Below, one piece after another: positions 1 through 6,566 of a stretch of 9,897 nucleotides of DNA. Source of the DNA: an uncultured Clostridia bacterium (GTDB lineage Bacteria; Bacillota; Clostridia; Lachnospirales; Anaerotignaceae); NCBI GenBank assembly GCA_958420075.1, contig CATZIM010000046.1, forward strand, positions 1-9,897. The letters run 5' to 3'. Made by a program: the position numbers and the translations under genes. Position 1 is the stretch's first letter, and every line of letters begins with the position of its first letter. Below the pieces are notes generated by a model. That model ran no database searches. It saw nothing but the letters and a program-made list of their open reading frames with translations, and had not been told where the DNA came from.

Positions 1-1
1 C

Positions 2-901
2 GTTCTGACAAAAGAACCCTTCCCCACTTTCACAGAAACAGGTTTCCCCAAAGAAATTATGGACAAATTTGAAGCAGCCATCGGCACCAAAACACTGGGC
101 AACTATGCCGCTTCCGGCACTGTTATCATTCAGGATCTGGGGGATGAACACGTAAAAACTGGTTATCCTATTATTTATACTTCCGCTGACAGCGTATTCC
201 AGATTGCTGCCCATGAAGACGTCATTCCCGTAGAAAAGCTCTACGAAATCTGCGAAACAGCCAGAAAACTGTTGACAGGCAAATACGGTGTTGCTCGTGT
301 CATTGCCCGTCCCTTCATCGGTACCAGCGGCAACTACACTCGCACCAAAAACCGTAAAGACTTCTCTCTGGAACCTACTGGCGTGACCATTCTGGATCTG
401 GCGAAAGAAAAAGGCATGAATGTAACAGCCATCGGTAAAATCGAAGACATCTTTGAACACCGTGGCATGACACGCACAGATCATACCACCAACAACAATG
501 ACGGTATCGAAAAAACAATTCTGTATACCAAAGAAGAATTCGAAGGCATTCTGTTCACAAACCTGGTAGATACAGACATGATCTATGGTCACAGAAATGA
601 CGTGGAAGGCTATGCAAAAGCACTGGAATACTTCGACAGCAAACTGCCTGAAATCATGGATGCGATGCATGATGATGATATCCTGTTCATCACCGCAGAC
701 CACGGCTGTGACCCTACCACACCCAGCACAGACCACTCCAGAGAATATACACCTCTGCTGGTATACGGCAAACATATAAAAGAAGGCGTAGATCTGGGCG
801 TACGCAAATCCTTTGCAGACATCGGTCAGACCATTTCCGATTATCTGGGTCTGGGCGCACACTTTGAAGCAGAAAGCTTCCTGAAAGACATTCTGAAATA
901 A
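2..901 (+). CDS. deoB: Phosphopentomutase (DeoB), 5' end cut by window edge
   Basis: Interconverts ribose or deoxyribose 1-phosphate and the 5-phosphate in the cytoplasm, linking nucleoside breakdown to the pentose phosphate pathway. The frame is open from base 2 to TAA at 899-901, giving 299 visible codons; DeoB is usually about 390-395 residues, so roughly 95 N-terminal residues lie to the left, including the phosphorylated-threonine region. The ATG at 59 is internal, because homologous sequence ([15 protein letters not shown]) continues upstream of it. Alkaline-phosphatase-superfamily metal residues are present. Counting from that internal Met, D173 and H178 lie in [12 protein letters not shown]214 and H215 in [19 protein letters not shown], and H226 in the same motif. 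Their spacing matches, from memory, the metal ligands of the Bacillus cereus enzyme. The cap-domain segment [20 protein letters not shown] is also typical. The stop is 61 bases before the rubredoxin start with no clear terminator between, so read-through is possible. Nothing looks broken. Confidence 0.97.
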   Translation, partial: VLTKEPFPTFTETGFPKEIMDKFEAAIGTKTLGNYAASGTVIIQDLGDEHVKTGYPIIYTSADSVFQIAAHEDVIPVEKLYEICETARKLLTGKYGVARVIARPFIGTSGNYTRTKNRKDFSLEPTGVTILDLAKEKGMNVTAIGKIEDIFEHRGMTRTDHTTNNNDGIEKTILYTKEEFEGILFTNLVDTDMIYGHRNDVEGYAKALEYFDSKLPEIMDAMHDDDILFITADHGCDPTTPSTDHSREYTPLLVYGKHIKEGVDLGVRKSFADIGQTISDYLGLGAHFEAESFLKDILK

Positions 902-962
902 TATTTTTGGCAGAAATGCGACACAGCATATCAATATCATGATAAAAAAGGAGTGTTGTAGT

Positions 963-1124
963 ATGAAAAAATATGAATGTACCATCTGTGGATATGTCTA
1001 CGATGAAGCAATCGGCGATCCCGAACATGGCGTTCCCGCTGGAACTCCTTGGGATAAACTGCCAGCAGACTGGGTATGCCCTCTTTGCGGTGTAGGCAAA
1101 TCTGATTTTGAAGAAAAACACTGA
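963..1124 (+). CDS. Rubredoxin, 53 aa
   Basis: Small cytoplasmic iron protein carrying one electron on an Fe(Cys)4 centre; in anaerobes it usually feeds rubrerythrin, superoxide reductase or flavodiiron proteins during oxygen and peroxide detoxification. The four ligands are C6 and C9 (CTICGYVYD) and C39 and C42 ([12 protein letters not shown]). The family pattern of GDP, GxPAGTPWDxLPxDWVCP and a length of 52-54 residues fits exactly. I chose the ATG at 963 over the in-frame ATG at 939. It sits 9 bases after AAGGAG (948-953), and it gives the canonical [10 protein letters not shown] start. The eight extra residues from 939 have no counterpart in the family. A weak promoter-like pair, TTGGCA (907-912) and TATCAA (929-934) with a 16-base spacer, lies just upstream, so the gene may be transcribed alone as well as from deoB. 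The electron-transfer partner is not in the window. Transcription probably ends at the hairpin directly downstream. Confidence 0.97.
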   Translation: MKKYECTICGYVYDEAIGDPEHGVPAGTPWDKLPADWVCPLCGVGKSDFEEKH

Positions 1125-1131
1125 TACAATC

Positions 1132-1180
1132 AAAAAAACCGAAAATTCCTTACACAAGGAATTTTCGGTTTTCTTTTTTT
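1132..1180. terminator. Bidirectional intrinsic terminator between rubredoxin and pncB
   Basis: A perfect 17-bp stem pairs 1135-1151 with 1156-1172 around an ACAC loop. On the + strand it is followed by a T-run (1174-1180). On the - strand the A-run at 1132-1138 reads as a T-run. It lies 10 bases after the rubredoxin stop and 9 bases beyond the convergent pncB stop, so one element can end both transcripts. Confidence 0.93.
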
Positions 1181-1189
1181 GCTTTTTGA

Positions 1190-2644
1190 TTATCTTTTGC
1201 TCATGTTATCAATGAGTTTTGTTTTCAGCTGCATCAGCTTATCAGAAAGATCAACAGGCACAATATGAGGATTATTCAAGCGCAGATGCTCGTCCCAAAG
1301 AGATGCCTTTTCCTGATCGCAGTAAGCCTGAATGTCCATGGTAGCAGGACTTTCATAAACCTGTTTGCCATCAATGAAAACAGGAACCAGCAGTTCTCTG
1401 ACTCTGTATGTGCCAGGTTCCAGACGCATATTTTTCCATTTTGCGTTGCTGTCGTAGATAGCCAGCGGTTTATTTTCATCAATGGTTTCATCATCCAGCG
1501 CAATCAGATCAGCTTTGATCTTGCCTGTGGATTTTTCATAAATACGGAATACTTTCTTGATACCGGGGTTTGTAACTTTTTCCGGGTTATTAGACAGTTT
1601 GATTTTCGGGATGAATTTGCCGTTTTCATCTTCTTCTGCCGCCAGTTTATACACACCGCCAAAGGCAGGGCAATCATCACTGGTAATGAGTTTTGTGCCT
1701 ACGCCCCACAGGCTGATTTTTGCACCCTGAAGTTTCAGGCTGGCAATAAGGTTTTCATCCAAGTCACTGGATGCGCTGATGACAGCGTCAGGGAAGCCTG
1801 CTTCTTCCAGCATGGCTTTTGCTTTCTTGGACAGATAAGCCAAGTCGCCGCTGTCCAGACGGATACCATAGTTTTTCAGTTCAATGCCTTTTGCCTGCAT
1901 TTCCTTAAACACTTTGATAGCATTGGGCACACCAGATTCCAGTGTGTTGTAAGTGTCCACCAGAAGCAGACACGCATCGGGGAACAGACGAGCATATTCA
2001 CGGAATGCTGTCAGTTCATCGGGGAAGCTCATAACCCAGCTGTGTGCATGGGTACCTTTTACAGGAACCCCAAACTGTTTGCCTGTCAGCACGTTACTGG
2101 TACCGCAGCAGCCGCCAATAACAGCCGCTCTGGCACCCAAAGTGCCTGCGTCAGGGCCCTGCGCACGACGCAGACCAAATTCCATAACGGGATCACCCTG
2201 TGCAGCCCAAACCACACGCGCCGCTTTTGTAGCAATCAGACTCTGGTGGTTGATGATATTCAGCAGTGCTGTTTCCACCAGCTGTGCTTCCACGATGGGT
2301 GCTTTCACACGCATCAGAGGTTCCTGCGGGAATACAACAGTTCCTTCAGGAATGGCGTAAATTTCGCCTGTAAAACGAAAATCTCTCAAATAATCAATGA
2401 AGTCTGCGGAAAACAGTCCCAGACCTTCCAGATATGTGATATCGTCTTCTGTAAAACGCAGGTTGCGAATGTATTCAATTGCCTGCTGCAGACCTGCCGC
2501 AATGGCATAACCATTGCCGCTGGGATTTTTTCTGTAGAACAAATCGAATACTACCTGTTTTTTGTAAGAACCTGTTTCAAAGTAGCCCTGCATCATGGTC
2601 AGTTCATACAAGTCCGTCAGCAGTGCCAAATCTCTACCTTCCAT
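1190..2644 (-). CDS. pncB: Nicotinate phosphoribosyltransferase
   Basis: Makes nicotinate mononucleotide from nicotinate and PRPP with ATP hydrolysis, the entry step of the Preiss-Handler salvage route to NAD; cytoplasmic. The protein has 484 residues, normal for the long bacterial/eukaryote-like branch. The N-terminal LLTDLYELTMMQGYF (9-22) is the family signature. FGLRRAQGPDAG (156-167) and GTHAHSW (197-203) follow; by family knowledge the His of AHS (H201) is the phosphorylated catalytic residue. RLDSGDL (262-268) and GVGTKLITS (314-322) form the PRPP and phosphate-binding part of the barrel. The start is fixed by AAGGAG (2656-2651) six bases before the ATG at 2644. The gene stands alone, convergent with rubredoxin and divergent from ileS, and has a good promoter at 2705-2733. 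No other NAD gene is adjacent. No missing residue or frameshift is visible. Confidence 0.97.
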   Translation of the reverse strand: MEGRDLALLTDLYELTMMQGYFETGSYKKQVVFDLFYRKNPSGNGYAIAAGLQQAIEYIRNLRFTEDDITYLEGLGLFSADFIDYLRDFRFTGEIYAIPEGTVVFPQEPLMRVKAPIVEAQLVETALLNIINHQSLIATKAARVVWAAQGDPVMEFGLRRAQGPDAGTLGARAAVIGGCCGTSNVLTGKQFGVPVKGTHAHSWVMSFPDELTAFREYARLFPDACLLLVDTYNTLESGVPNAIKVFKEMQAKGIELKNYGIRLDSGDLAYLSKKAKAMLEEAGFPDAVISASSDLDENLIASLKLQGAKISLWGVGTKLITSDDCPAFGGVYKLAAEEDENGKFIPKIKLSNNPEKVTNPGIKKVFRIYEKSTGKIKADLIALDDETIDENKPLAIYDSNAKWKNMRLEPGTYRVRELLVPVFIDGKQVYESPATMDIQAYCDQEKASLWDEHLRLNNPHIVPVDLSDKLMQLKTKLIDNMSKR

Positions 2645-2704
2645 TTCAATCTCCTTTGCTTATGCGACAGAAAAAATTCTGCCCGTACTTTCGTAAACAG
2701 TTTG

Positions 2705-2733
2705 ATTATACACAACTTCTCCAAAGAAATCAA
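2705..2733 (-). promoter_or_regulatory. Sigma-A-type promoter for pncB
   Basis: Read on the - strand, TTGATT (2733-2728) is followed after 17 bases by a perfect TATAAT (2710-2705). Transcription would start near 2698 and give a leader of about 50 bases to the pncB ATG, which includes the AAGGAG site. Spacing and the -10 box are ideal and the -35 matches four of six positions. Confidence 0.8.
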
Positions 2734-2803
2734 ATTATTTCGGGCTTTTTTTGTAATCTGCATACAAAATCCGCAATTTTCTCCCATTTTTCTGTAAAAC
2801 CAC

Positions 2804-2831
2804 CTGTATTTACACCATTTTGTGTATACAG
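2804..2831. repeat. Imperfect inverted repeat in the pncB-ileS divergent region
   Basis: CTGTAT (2804-2809) and ATACAG (2826-2831) are exact inverted copies. Inside them ACAC (2812-2815) faces GTGT (2822-2825), with two unpaired T bases on the left arm. The right half also contains the 8-base palindrome TGTATACA (2823-2830). It lies between the two divergent promoters, upstream of both -35 boxes, so it could be a repressor or activator site; no regulator can be named from the sequence. Confidence 0.45.
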
Positions 2832-2833
2832 TC

Positions 2834-2856
2834 TGCAAGTATACAACATACTTGCA
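2834..2856. repeat. Perfect 9-bp inverted repeat, candidate operator
   Basis: The arm TGCAAGTAT (2834-2842) is exactly mirrored by ATACTTGCA (2848-2856) around the 5-base spacer ACAAC. It starts two bases after the neighbouring imperfect repeat ends, and lies 29 bases upstream of the ileS -35 box and about 100 bases upstream of the pncB -35 box. It has no T-tract and belongs to neither transcript, so it is not a terminator. The form fits a dimeric DNA-binding protein. In Firmicutes, NAD salvage genes are often controlled by the niacin repressor NiaR; I offer that only as a hypothesis and do not claim a motif match. Confidence 0.5.
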
Positions 2857-2885
2857 TATTTTGCAGGAAAAAGTGCAAAAAGGTC

Positions 2886-2914
2886 TTTACAAATTTTTAG
2901 GCACAATATATAAT
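2886..2914 (+). promoter_or_regulatory. Sigma-A-type promoter for the ileS T-box leader
   Basis: TTTACA (2886-2891) and a perfect TATAAT (2909-2914) are separated by 17 bases. Transcription should start near 2921, shortly before the 5' strand of T-box stem I. This gives a leader of about 320 bases ahead of the ileS ATG. Confidence 0.88.
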
Positions 2915-2937
2915 AACTCTCGTGAATAGCAAAAACA

Positions 2938-3190
2938 CTGTGACGGAGAGAGTATACCATTTCTGTTCATGCTGACAGAGAGTTGGGGACAGGTGAAAGC
3001 CCGACGCAAGGAAACGGTAGAAAATCACTCCTGAGTGGCAGACCGAACGGTTTTACCAAGTAGACTCTGTCGTATCCCGCGTTAAGGGAACGCATCATAA
3101 TAGTGATGCAATAAGGTGGACGGCATTTTGTGCCGTCAAATCAGGTGGTACCGCGATCCCATTCGTCCTGTGTGACGGATGGGTTTTTTT
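2938..3190 (+). ncRNA. T-box riboswitch leader, Ile specifier (ATC)
   Basis: Senses uncharged tRNA-Ile in the nascent ileS transcript and allows read-through when charging is low. Stem I begins with CTGT (2938-2941) facing GCAG (3038-3041), then GAGT (2950-2953) facing ACTC (3027-3030). Its upper part pairs GTTGGG (2982-2987) with CCCGAC (3000-3005) and carries AGAGAG and GGTGAAAGCC, typical of the apical region. The specifier is ATC (3024-3026), followed by the conserved purine and CTCCTGAG. The stem II/linker region holds the conserved AAGTAG and CGTTA elements. Further stems are GCATCA/TGATGC (3092-3097/3104-3109) and GACGGCA/TGCCGTC (3119-3125/3131-3137). The hallmark AGGTGGTACCGCG is at 3143-3155. 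Its bulge TGGT (3146-3149) can pair with an ACCA tRNA end, which agrees with the A73 discriminator of tRNA-Ile. The downstream gene is ileS, so the codon and target agree. Confidence 0.97.
3158..3190 (+). terminator. Regulated intrinsic terminator of the T-box
   Basis: CCCATTCGTC (3158-3167) pairs with GACGGATGGG (3174-3183), with one G-U pair, and is followed by seven T bases (3184-3190). The 5' arm overlaps the sequence needed to form the T-box antiterminator with AGGTGGTACCGCG, so the two structures exclude each other. This is the usual transcription-attenuation layout. Confidence 0.93.
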
Positions 3191-3238
3191 ATTGGTATCA
3201 CATTATAAAGAAAGAACAAAACCAAAGGAGGAATTAAT

Positions 3239-6200
3239 ATGTACGACAAAGTGCCTACCAATCTGAACTTTGTGGAAAGAGAAGTTCAGACAGAACAGTT
3301 CTGGAAAGAACATGATATCTTCGGCAAGAGCATCAAAGCAAGAGAAGGTGCTCCTGTATTTACTTTCTATGATGGACCCCCGACAGCAAACGGCAAACCT
3401 CATATCGGTCACATCATCACAAGAGCGGTCAAAGACTTGATCCCTCGTTACAAAACAATGAAAGGCTACAAAGTTCTGAGAAAAGCTGGTTGGGATACCC
3501 ACGGCCTGCCTGTTGAACTGGAAGTTGAAAAATCTCTGGGTCTGGACGGCAAACCTCAGATCGAAGATTACGGCGTAGAACCCTTCATCGCAAAATGTAA
3601 AGAAAGCGTTTGGACTTACGAAAAAGAATGGCGTGCCATGAGTGACCGTGTTGGTTTCTGGGCTGACATGGATCATCCTTATGTTACTTACCATAACGAA
3701 TATATCGAATCCGAATGGTGGGCACTGAAACAGATCTGGGACAAAGGCCTCCTTTATAAAGGTCATAAAGTTGTTCCCTACTGCCCTCGCTGCGGTACTG
3801 CCCTTTCCTCTCACGAAGTAGCTCAGGGCTATAAAGATGTAAAAGAAACATCTGTTATCGCAAAATTCAAAGTAGAAGGCAAAGACAACGAATACTTCCT
3901 GGCTTGGACAACAACACCTTGGACACTGCCTTCCAACGTGGCTTTGACAGTTAACGCAGACGAAACATACGCAAGAGTTAAATATCAGGACTATGTTGCC
4001 ATCATGGCAGAAGCTCTGCTGGACAACGTATTGGGCGAAGGCAACTATGAAGTTCTGGAAACCATGAAAGGTAAAGAACTGGAATACATGCGTTATGAAC
4101 CCCTGTTCTCCTTCCTGGAAAACGACCCCAAAGCTTTCATCGTAACATGCGACCCTTACGTTACACTGACAGATGGTACCGGTGTAGTACACTCTGCAGG
4201 CGCATTCGGTGAAGACGACGCCCGTGTATGTAACGCTTACAACGTACCTTTCCGTCAGTATGTAGACGACTCCGGTAACATGACAAAAGAAACCGGTCCT
4301 TTCGCTGGTCTGTTCGTGAAAGACGCTGACCCTAAGGTAATCGAATATATGGAAAAAGATGGTTCCCTGTTCGCAGCAATCCCCTTCGAACATAACTATC
4401 CTTTCTGCTGGAGATGTGATACTCCACTGATCTACTACGCAAGAAGCACATGGTTCATCAAAATGACCGCTCTGCGTGACAACCTGGTTCGCAACAACCG
4501 CACCATCAACTGGTATCCCGATAACATCAAAGAAGGCCGTTTCGGTAACTTCCTGGAAAACGTTATCGACTGGGGTCTGTCTCGTGAAAGATACTGGGGC
4601 ACACCACTGCCTATCTGGGAATGCGAATGCGGTCACAGACACACCATCGGCAGCATCGCTGAACTGAAAGAAATGTCTCCTGACTGCCCTGAAAACATCG
4701 AACTGCACAAACCTTTCATCGACGCTGTTCATCTGACATGCCCGAAATGCGGCAAGCTGATGACAAGAGTGCCTGAAGTTATCGACTGCTGGTTCGACAG
4801 TGGTGCAATGCCTTTCGCACAGTGGCACTATCCGTTCGAAAATCAGGATATCTTCAAAGAAAACTTCCCTGCTGACTTCATCAGTGAAGCGGTTGACCAG
4901 ACTCGTGGCTGGTTCTACACACTGCTGGCAGTAAGCACACTGCTCTTTGACTGCGCACCTTTCAAGAACTGTATCGTTCTGGGTCACGTTCAGGATAAGA
5001 ACGGTCAGAAGATGTCCAAACACAAAGGCAACGTTGTTGACCCTTGGGATGCTCTGAACAAACAGGGTGCTGACGCCGTTCGTTGGTACTTCTACGCAAA
5101 CAGCGCACCTTGGCTGCCTAGCCGTTACTATGATGAAGCTGTAAGCGAACTGCAGAGAAAATTCATGGGTACCCTGTGGAACACATACGCATTCTACGTG
5201 CTGTATGCGAACATCGACAAATTCAACCCTACAGAACATAAACTGGAATATGACAAACTGCCTCCTATGGACAAATGGATCCTGTCCAAGCTGCAGACAC
5301 TGAATAAATATGTTGACGATTGTCTGGAACACTACAAACTGACAGAACCCGCGAGAGCAATGGCAGACTTCGTAGATGACCTGTCCAACTGGTATGTAAG
5401 AAGAAGCCGTGAACGTTTCTGGGCTGAAGGTATGGAACAGGATAAAGTAAATGCTTACATGACTCTGTTCACTGTACTGGATACCATGGTAAAACTGGCA
5501 GCTCCTTTCACACCTTTCATCGCAGAAGAAATCTACGGCAATCTGGTGAAGAAAGTAGACGCTTCCGCTCCCGAAAGCGTACACCTGTGCGACTGGCCTG
5601 CATACCATGCAGAATGGGTTGACACAGAACTGGAAGAAAACATGGACTTCGTACTGAAAGTCGTTGTAGAAGGCCGTGCAGCAAGAAACGCTGCAAACCT
5701 GAAAAACCGTCAGCCTCTGGCTATGATGTATGTAAAAGCAGAAAAAGAACTGCCTGAAATGTACCGCGACATCATCACAGACGAACTGAACGTGAAAGGC
5801 ATCACTTTCACAGATGATGTGGAAGCATTCACAACATACACATTCAAACCTCAGCTGCGTACATTGGGTAAAAAATACGGCAAACTGGTACCCGCTATCG
5901 GCGCTTACCTGAAAGAAGTAGACGGCTCCGCATTCATGGCTACTCTGCGTGCAGACGGCAAAGCAACATTCACTGTTGACGGTGAAGAAGTTGTTCTGGA
6001 AATGGACGACGTACTGGTTGACACTGCTGAAAAAGACGGTTTCGTATCCAGCGGCGACAACAGCCTGACCGTTGTTCTGGACGGCAACCTGACACCTGAA
6101 CTGGTAGAAGAAGGCTTCGTTCGTGAAATCGTAAGTAAAGTACAGACCATGAGAAAAGAAGCTGACTTCAACGTAACAGACCGTATCCGCGTTTACGATG

Positions 6201-6352
6201 ACGGCAACGCAAAAATCGCTGAAGTACTGGCTGCAAATGACATCTCCGCAGACGTTCTGGCTGCTGAAGTTGTTGCAGGCAAAGGCGGCGAATACACCAA
6301 AGAATGGAACATCAACGGCGAAAAAGTAACCCTTGGTGTAGAAAGAGTTTAA
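3239..6352 (+). CDS. ileS: Isoleucyl-tRNA synthetase, IleRS2 type
   Basis: Class I enzyme that charges tRNA-Ile with isoleucine and edits misactivated valine; cytoplasmic. It has 1037 residues, the length of the IleRS2 group and about 100 longer than IleRS1. In order: HIGH motif HIGH (55-58) in PPTANGKPHIGH; zinc cysteines C182/C185 with C390/C393; CP1 editing domain with TTTPW (224-228) and DGTGVVH...GEDD (312-327), where D327 is the likely editing aspartate; a second cysteine set C462/C464 and C501/C504; WFDSGAMPF; KMSKH (591-595) as the KMSKS loop; then the anticodon-binding helices and a long C-terminal domain without the IleRS1 terminal zinc finger. GWDTHGLPVELEVEK and CPRCGTALSSHEV resemble the Thermus thermophilus enzyme, an IleRS2. 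The start is set by AAAGGAGG (3224-3231), seven bases before ATG. Expression is T-box controlled. Its codon use is extreme: no TTA, CTA or TCA codon occurs. The IleRS2 assignment is inference from length and motifs; isoleucine specificity is also supported by the leader. Confidence 0.98.
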   Translation: MYDKVPTNLNFVEREVQTEQFWKEHDIFGKSIKAREGAPVFTFYDGPPTANGKPHIGHIITRAVKDLIPRYKTMKGYKVLRKAGWDTHGLPVELEVEKSLGLDGKPQIEDYGVEPFIAKCKESVWTYEKEWRAMSDRVGFWADMDHPYVTYHNEYIESEWWALKQIWDKGLLYKGHKVVPYCPRCGTALSSHEVAQGYKDVKETSVIAKFKVEGKDNEYFLAWTTTPWTLPSNVALTVNADETYARVKYQDYVAIMAEALLDNVLGEGNYEVLETMKGKELEYMRYEPLFSFLENDPKAFIVTCDPYVTLTDGTGVVHSAGAFGEDDARVCNAYNVPFRQYVDDSGNMTKETGPFAGLFVKDADPKVIEYMEKDGSLFAAIPFEHNYPFCWRCDTPLIYYARSTWFIKMTALRDNLVRNNRTINWYPDNIKEGRFGNFLENVIDWGLSRERYWGTPLPIWECECGHRHTIGSIAELKEMSPDCPENIELHKPFIDAVHLTCPKCGKLMTRVPEVIDCWFDSGAMPFAQWHYPFENQDIFKENFPADFISEAVDQTRGWFYTLLAVSTLLFDCAPFKNCIVLGHVQDKNGQKMSKHKGNVVDPWDALNKQGADAVRWYFYANSAPWLPSRYYDEAVSELQRKFMGTLWNTYAFYVLYANIDKFNPTEHKLEYDKLPPMDKWILSKLQTLNKYVDDCLEHYKLTEPARAMADFVDDLSNWYVRRSRERFWAEGMEQDKVNAYMTLFTVLDTMVKLAAPFTPFIAEEIYGNLVKKVDASAPESVHLCDWPAYHAEWVDTELEENMDFVLKVVVEGRAARNAANLKNRQPLAMMYVKAEKELPEMYRDIITDELNVKGITFTDDVEAFTTYTFKPQLRTLGKKYGKLVPAIGAYLKEVDGSAFMATLRADGKATFTVDGEEVVLEMDDVLVDTAEKDGFVSSGDNSLTVVLDGNLTPELVEEGFVREIVSKVQTMRKEADFNVTDRIRVYDDGNAKIAEVLAANDISADVLAAEVVAGKGGEYTKEWNINGEKVTLGVERV

Positions 6353-6370
6353 TCTCTCATAAATTCCAGA

Positions 6371-6524
6371 TACAAAAGATAAAATAGCCAAACCATACGA
6401 AAGAAAAAGTCATAAAAACATTTTACAAAAGATAAAGCACGGATTTCCGTGAAAGAATTTACAAAAGAAAAGTATTCTCAAGTACAAAAGCCAAATATAT
6501 AAAATATCACAGACATACAAAAAG
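6371..6524 (+). repeat. Five short TACAAAAG-like direct repeats downstream of ileS
   Basis: TACAAAAG occurs at 6371-6378, 6424-6431, 6460-6467 and 6483-6490, and TACAAAAAG at 6516-6524. The start-to-start distances are 53, 36, 23 and 33 bases. The first two copies extend to TACAAAAGATAAA. A small hairpin, CACGG (6438-6442) with CCGTG (6447-6451), sits between copies two and three and has no T-tract. The spacing is irregular and the region is A-rich, so the repeat may be partly compositional. No gene is visible in this 214-base spacer (6353-6566). Confidence 0.4.
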
Positions 6525-6550
6525 CTCAGATTTCATATCTGAGCTTTTTT
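6518..6550. terminator. Bidirectional intrinsic terminator between ileS and the GH5-like gene
   Basis: A perfect 12-bp stem pairs 6520-6531 with 6537-6548 around a TTCAT loop, with GC-containing core GCTCAGAT. The 3' arm runs into six T bases (6545-6550). The A-run 6519-6523 gives a T-run on the - strand. It ends the ileS transcript about 165 bases after its stop and lies 16 bases beyond the stop of the convergent gene. Confidence 0.9.
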
Positions 6551-6566
6551 TCTGCCATTTTCAATT

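Noticed and set aside
939..962. Upstream ATG at 939 as the rubredoxin start
   Set aside because: It would add eight residues containing two cysteines that are foreign to the family and would place the AAGGAG site inside the gene; the ATG at 963 has proper spacing.
1265..2797. A 510-codon open frame on the + strand, antisense to pncB
   Set aside because: Same codon-register artefact; the translation is rich in Phe, Cys and His without recognisable domains, and pncB on the other strand is certain.
2617..2960. Short open frames on the - strand upstream of pncB (2617-2838 and 2730-2960)
   Set aside because: They overlap the pncB start, the promoters and the inverted repeats, have no ribosome binding site I can support and show no recognisable protein features.
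3203..6391. A 1062-codon open frame on the - strand, antisense to ileS
   Set aside because: It is aligned codon-for-codon with ileS, has a Phe/Cys/Val-rich sequence like no family I know, and is explained by the absence of TTA, CTA and TCA codons from ileS.
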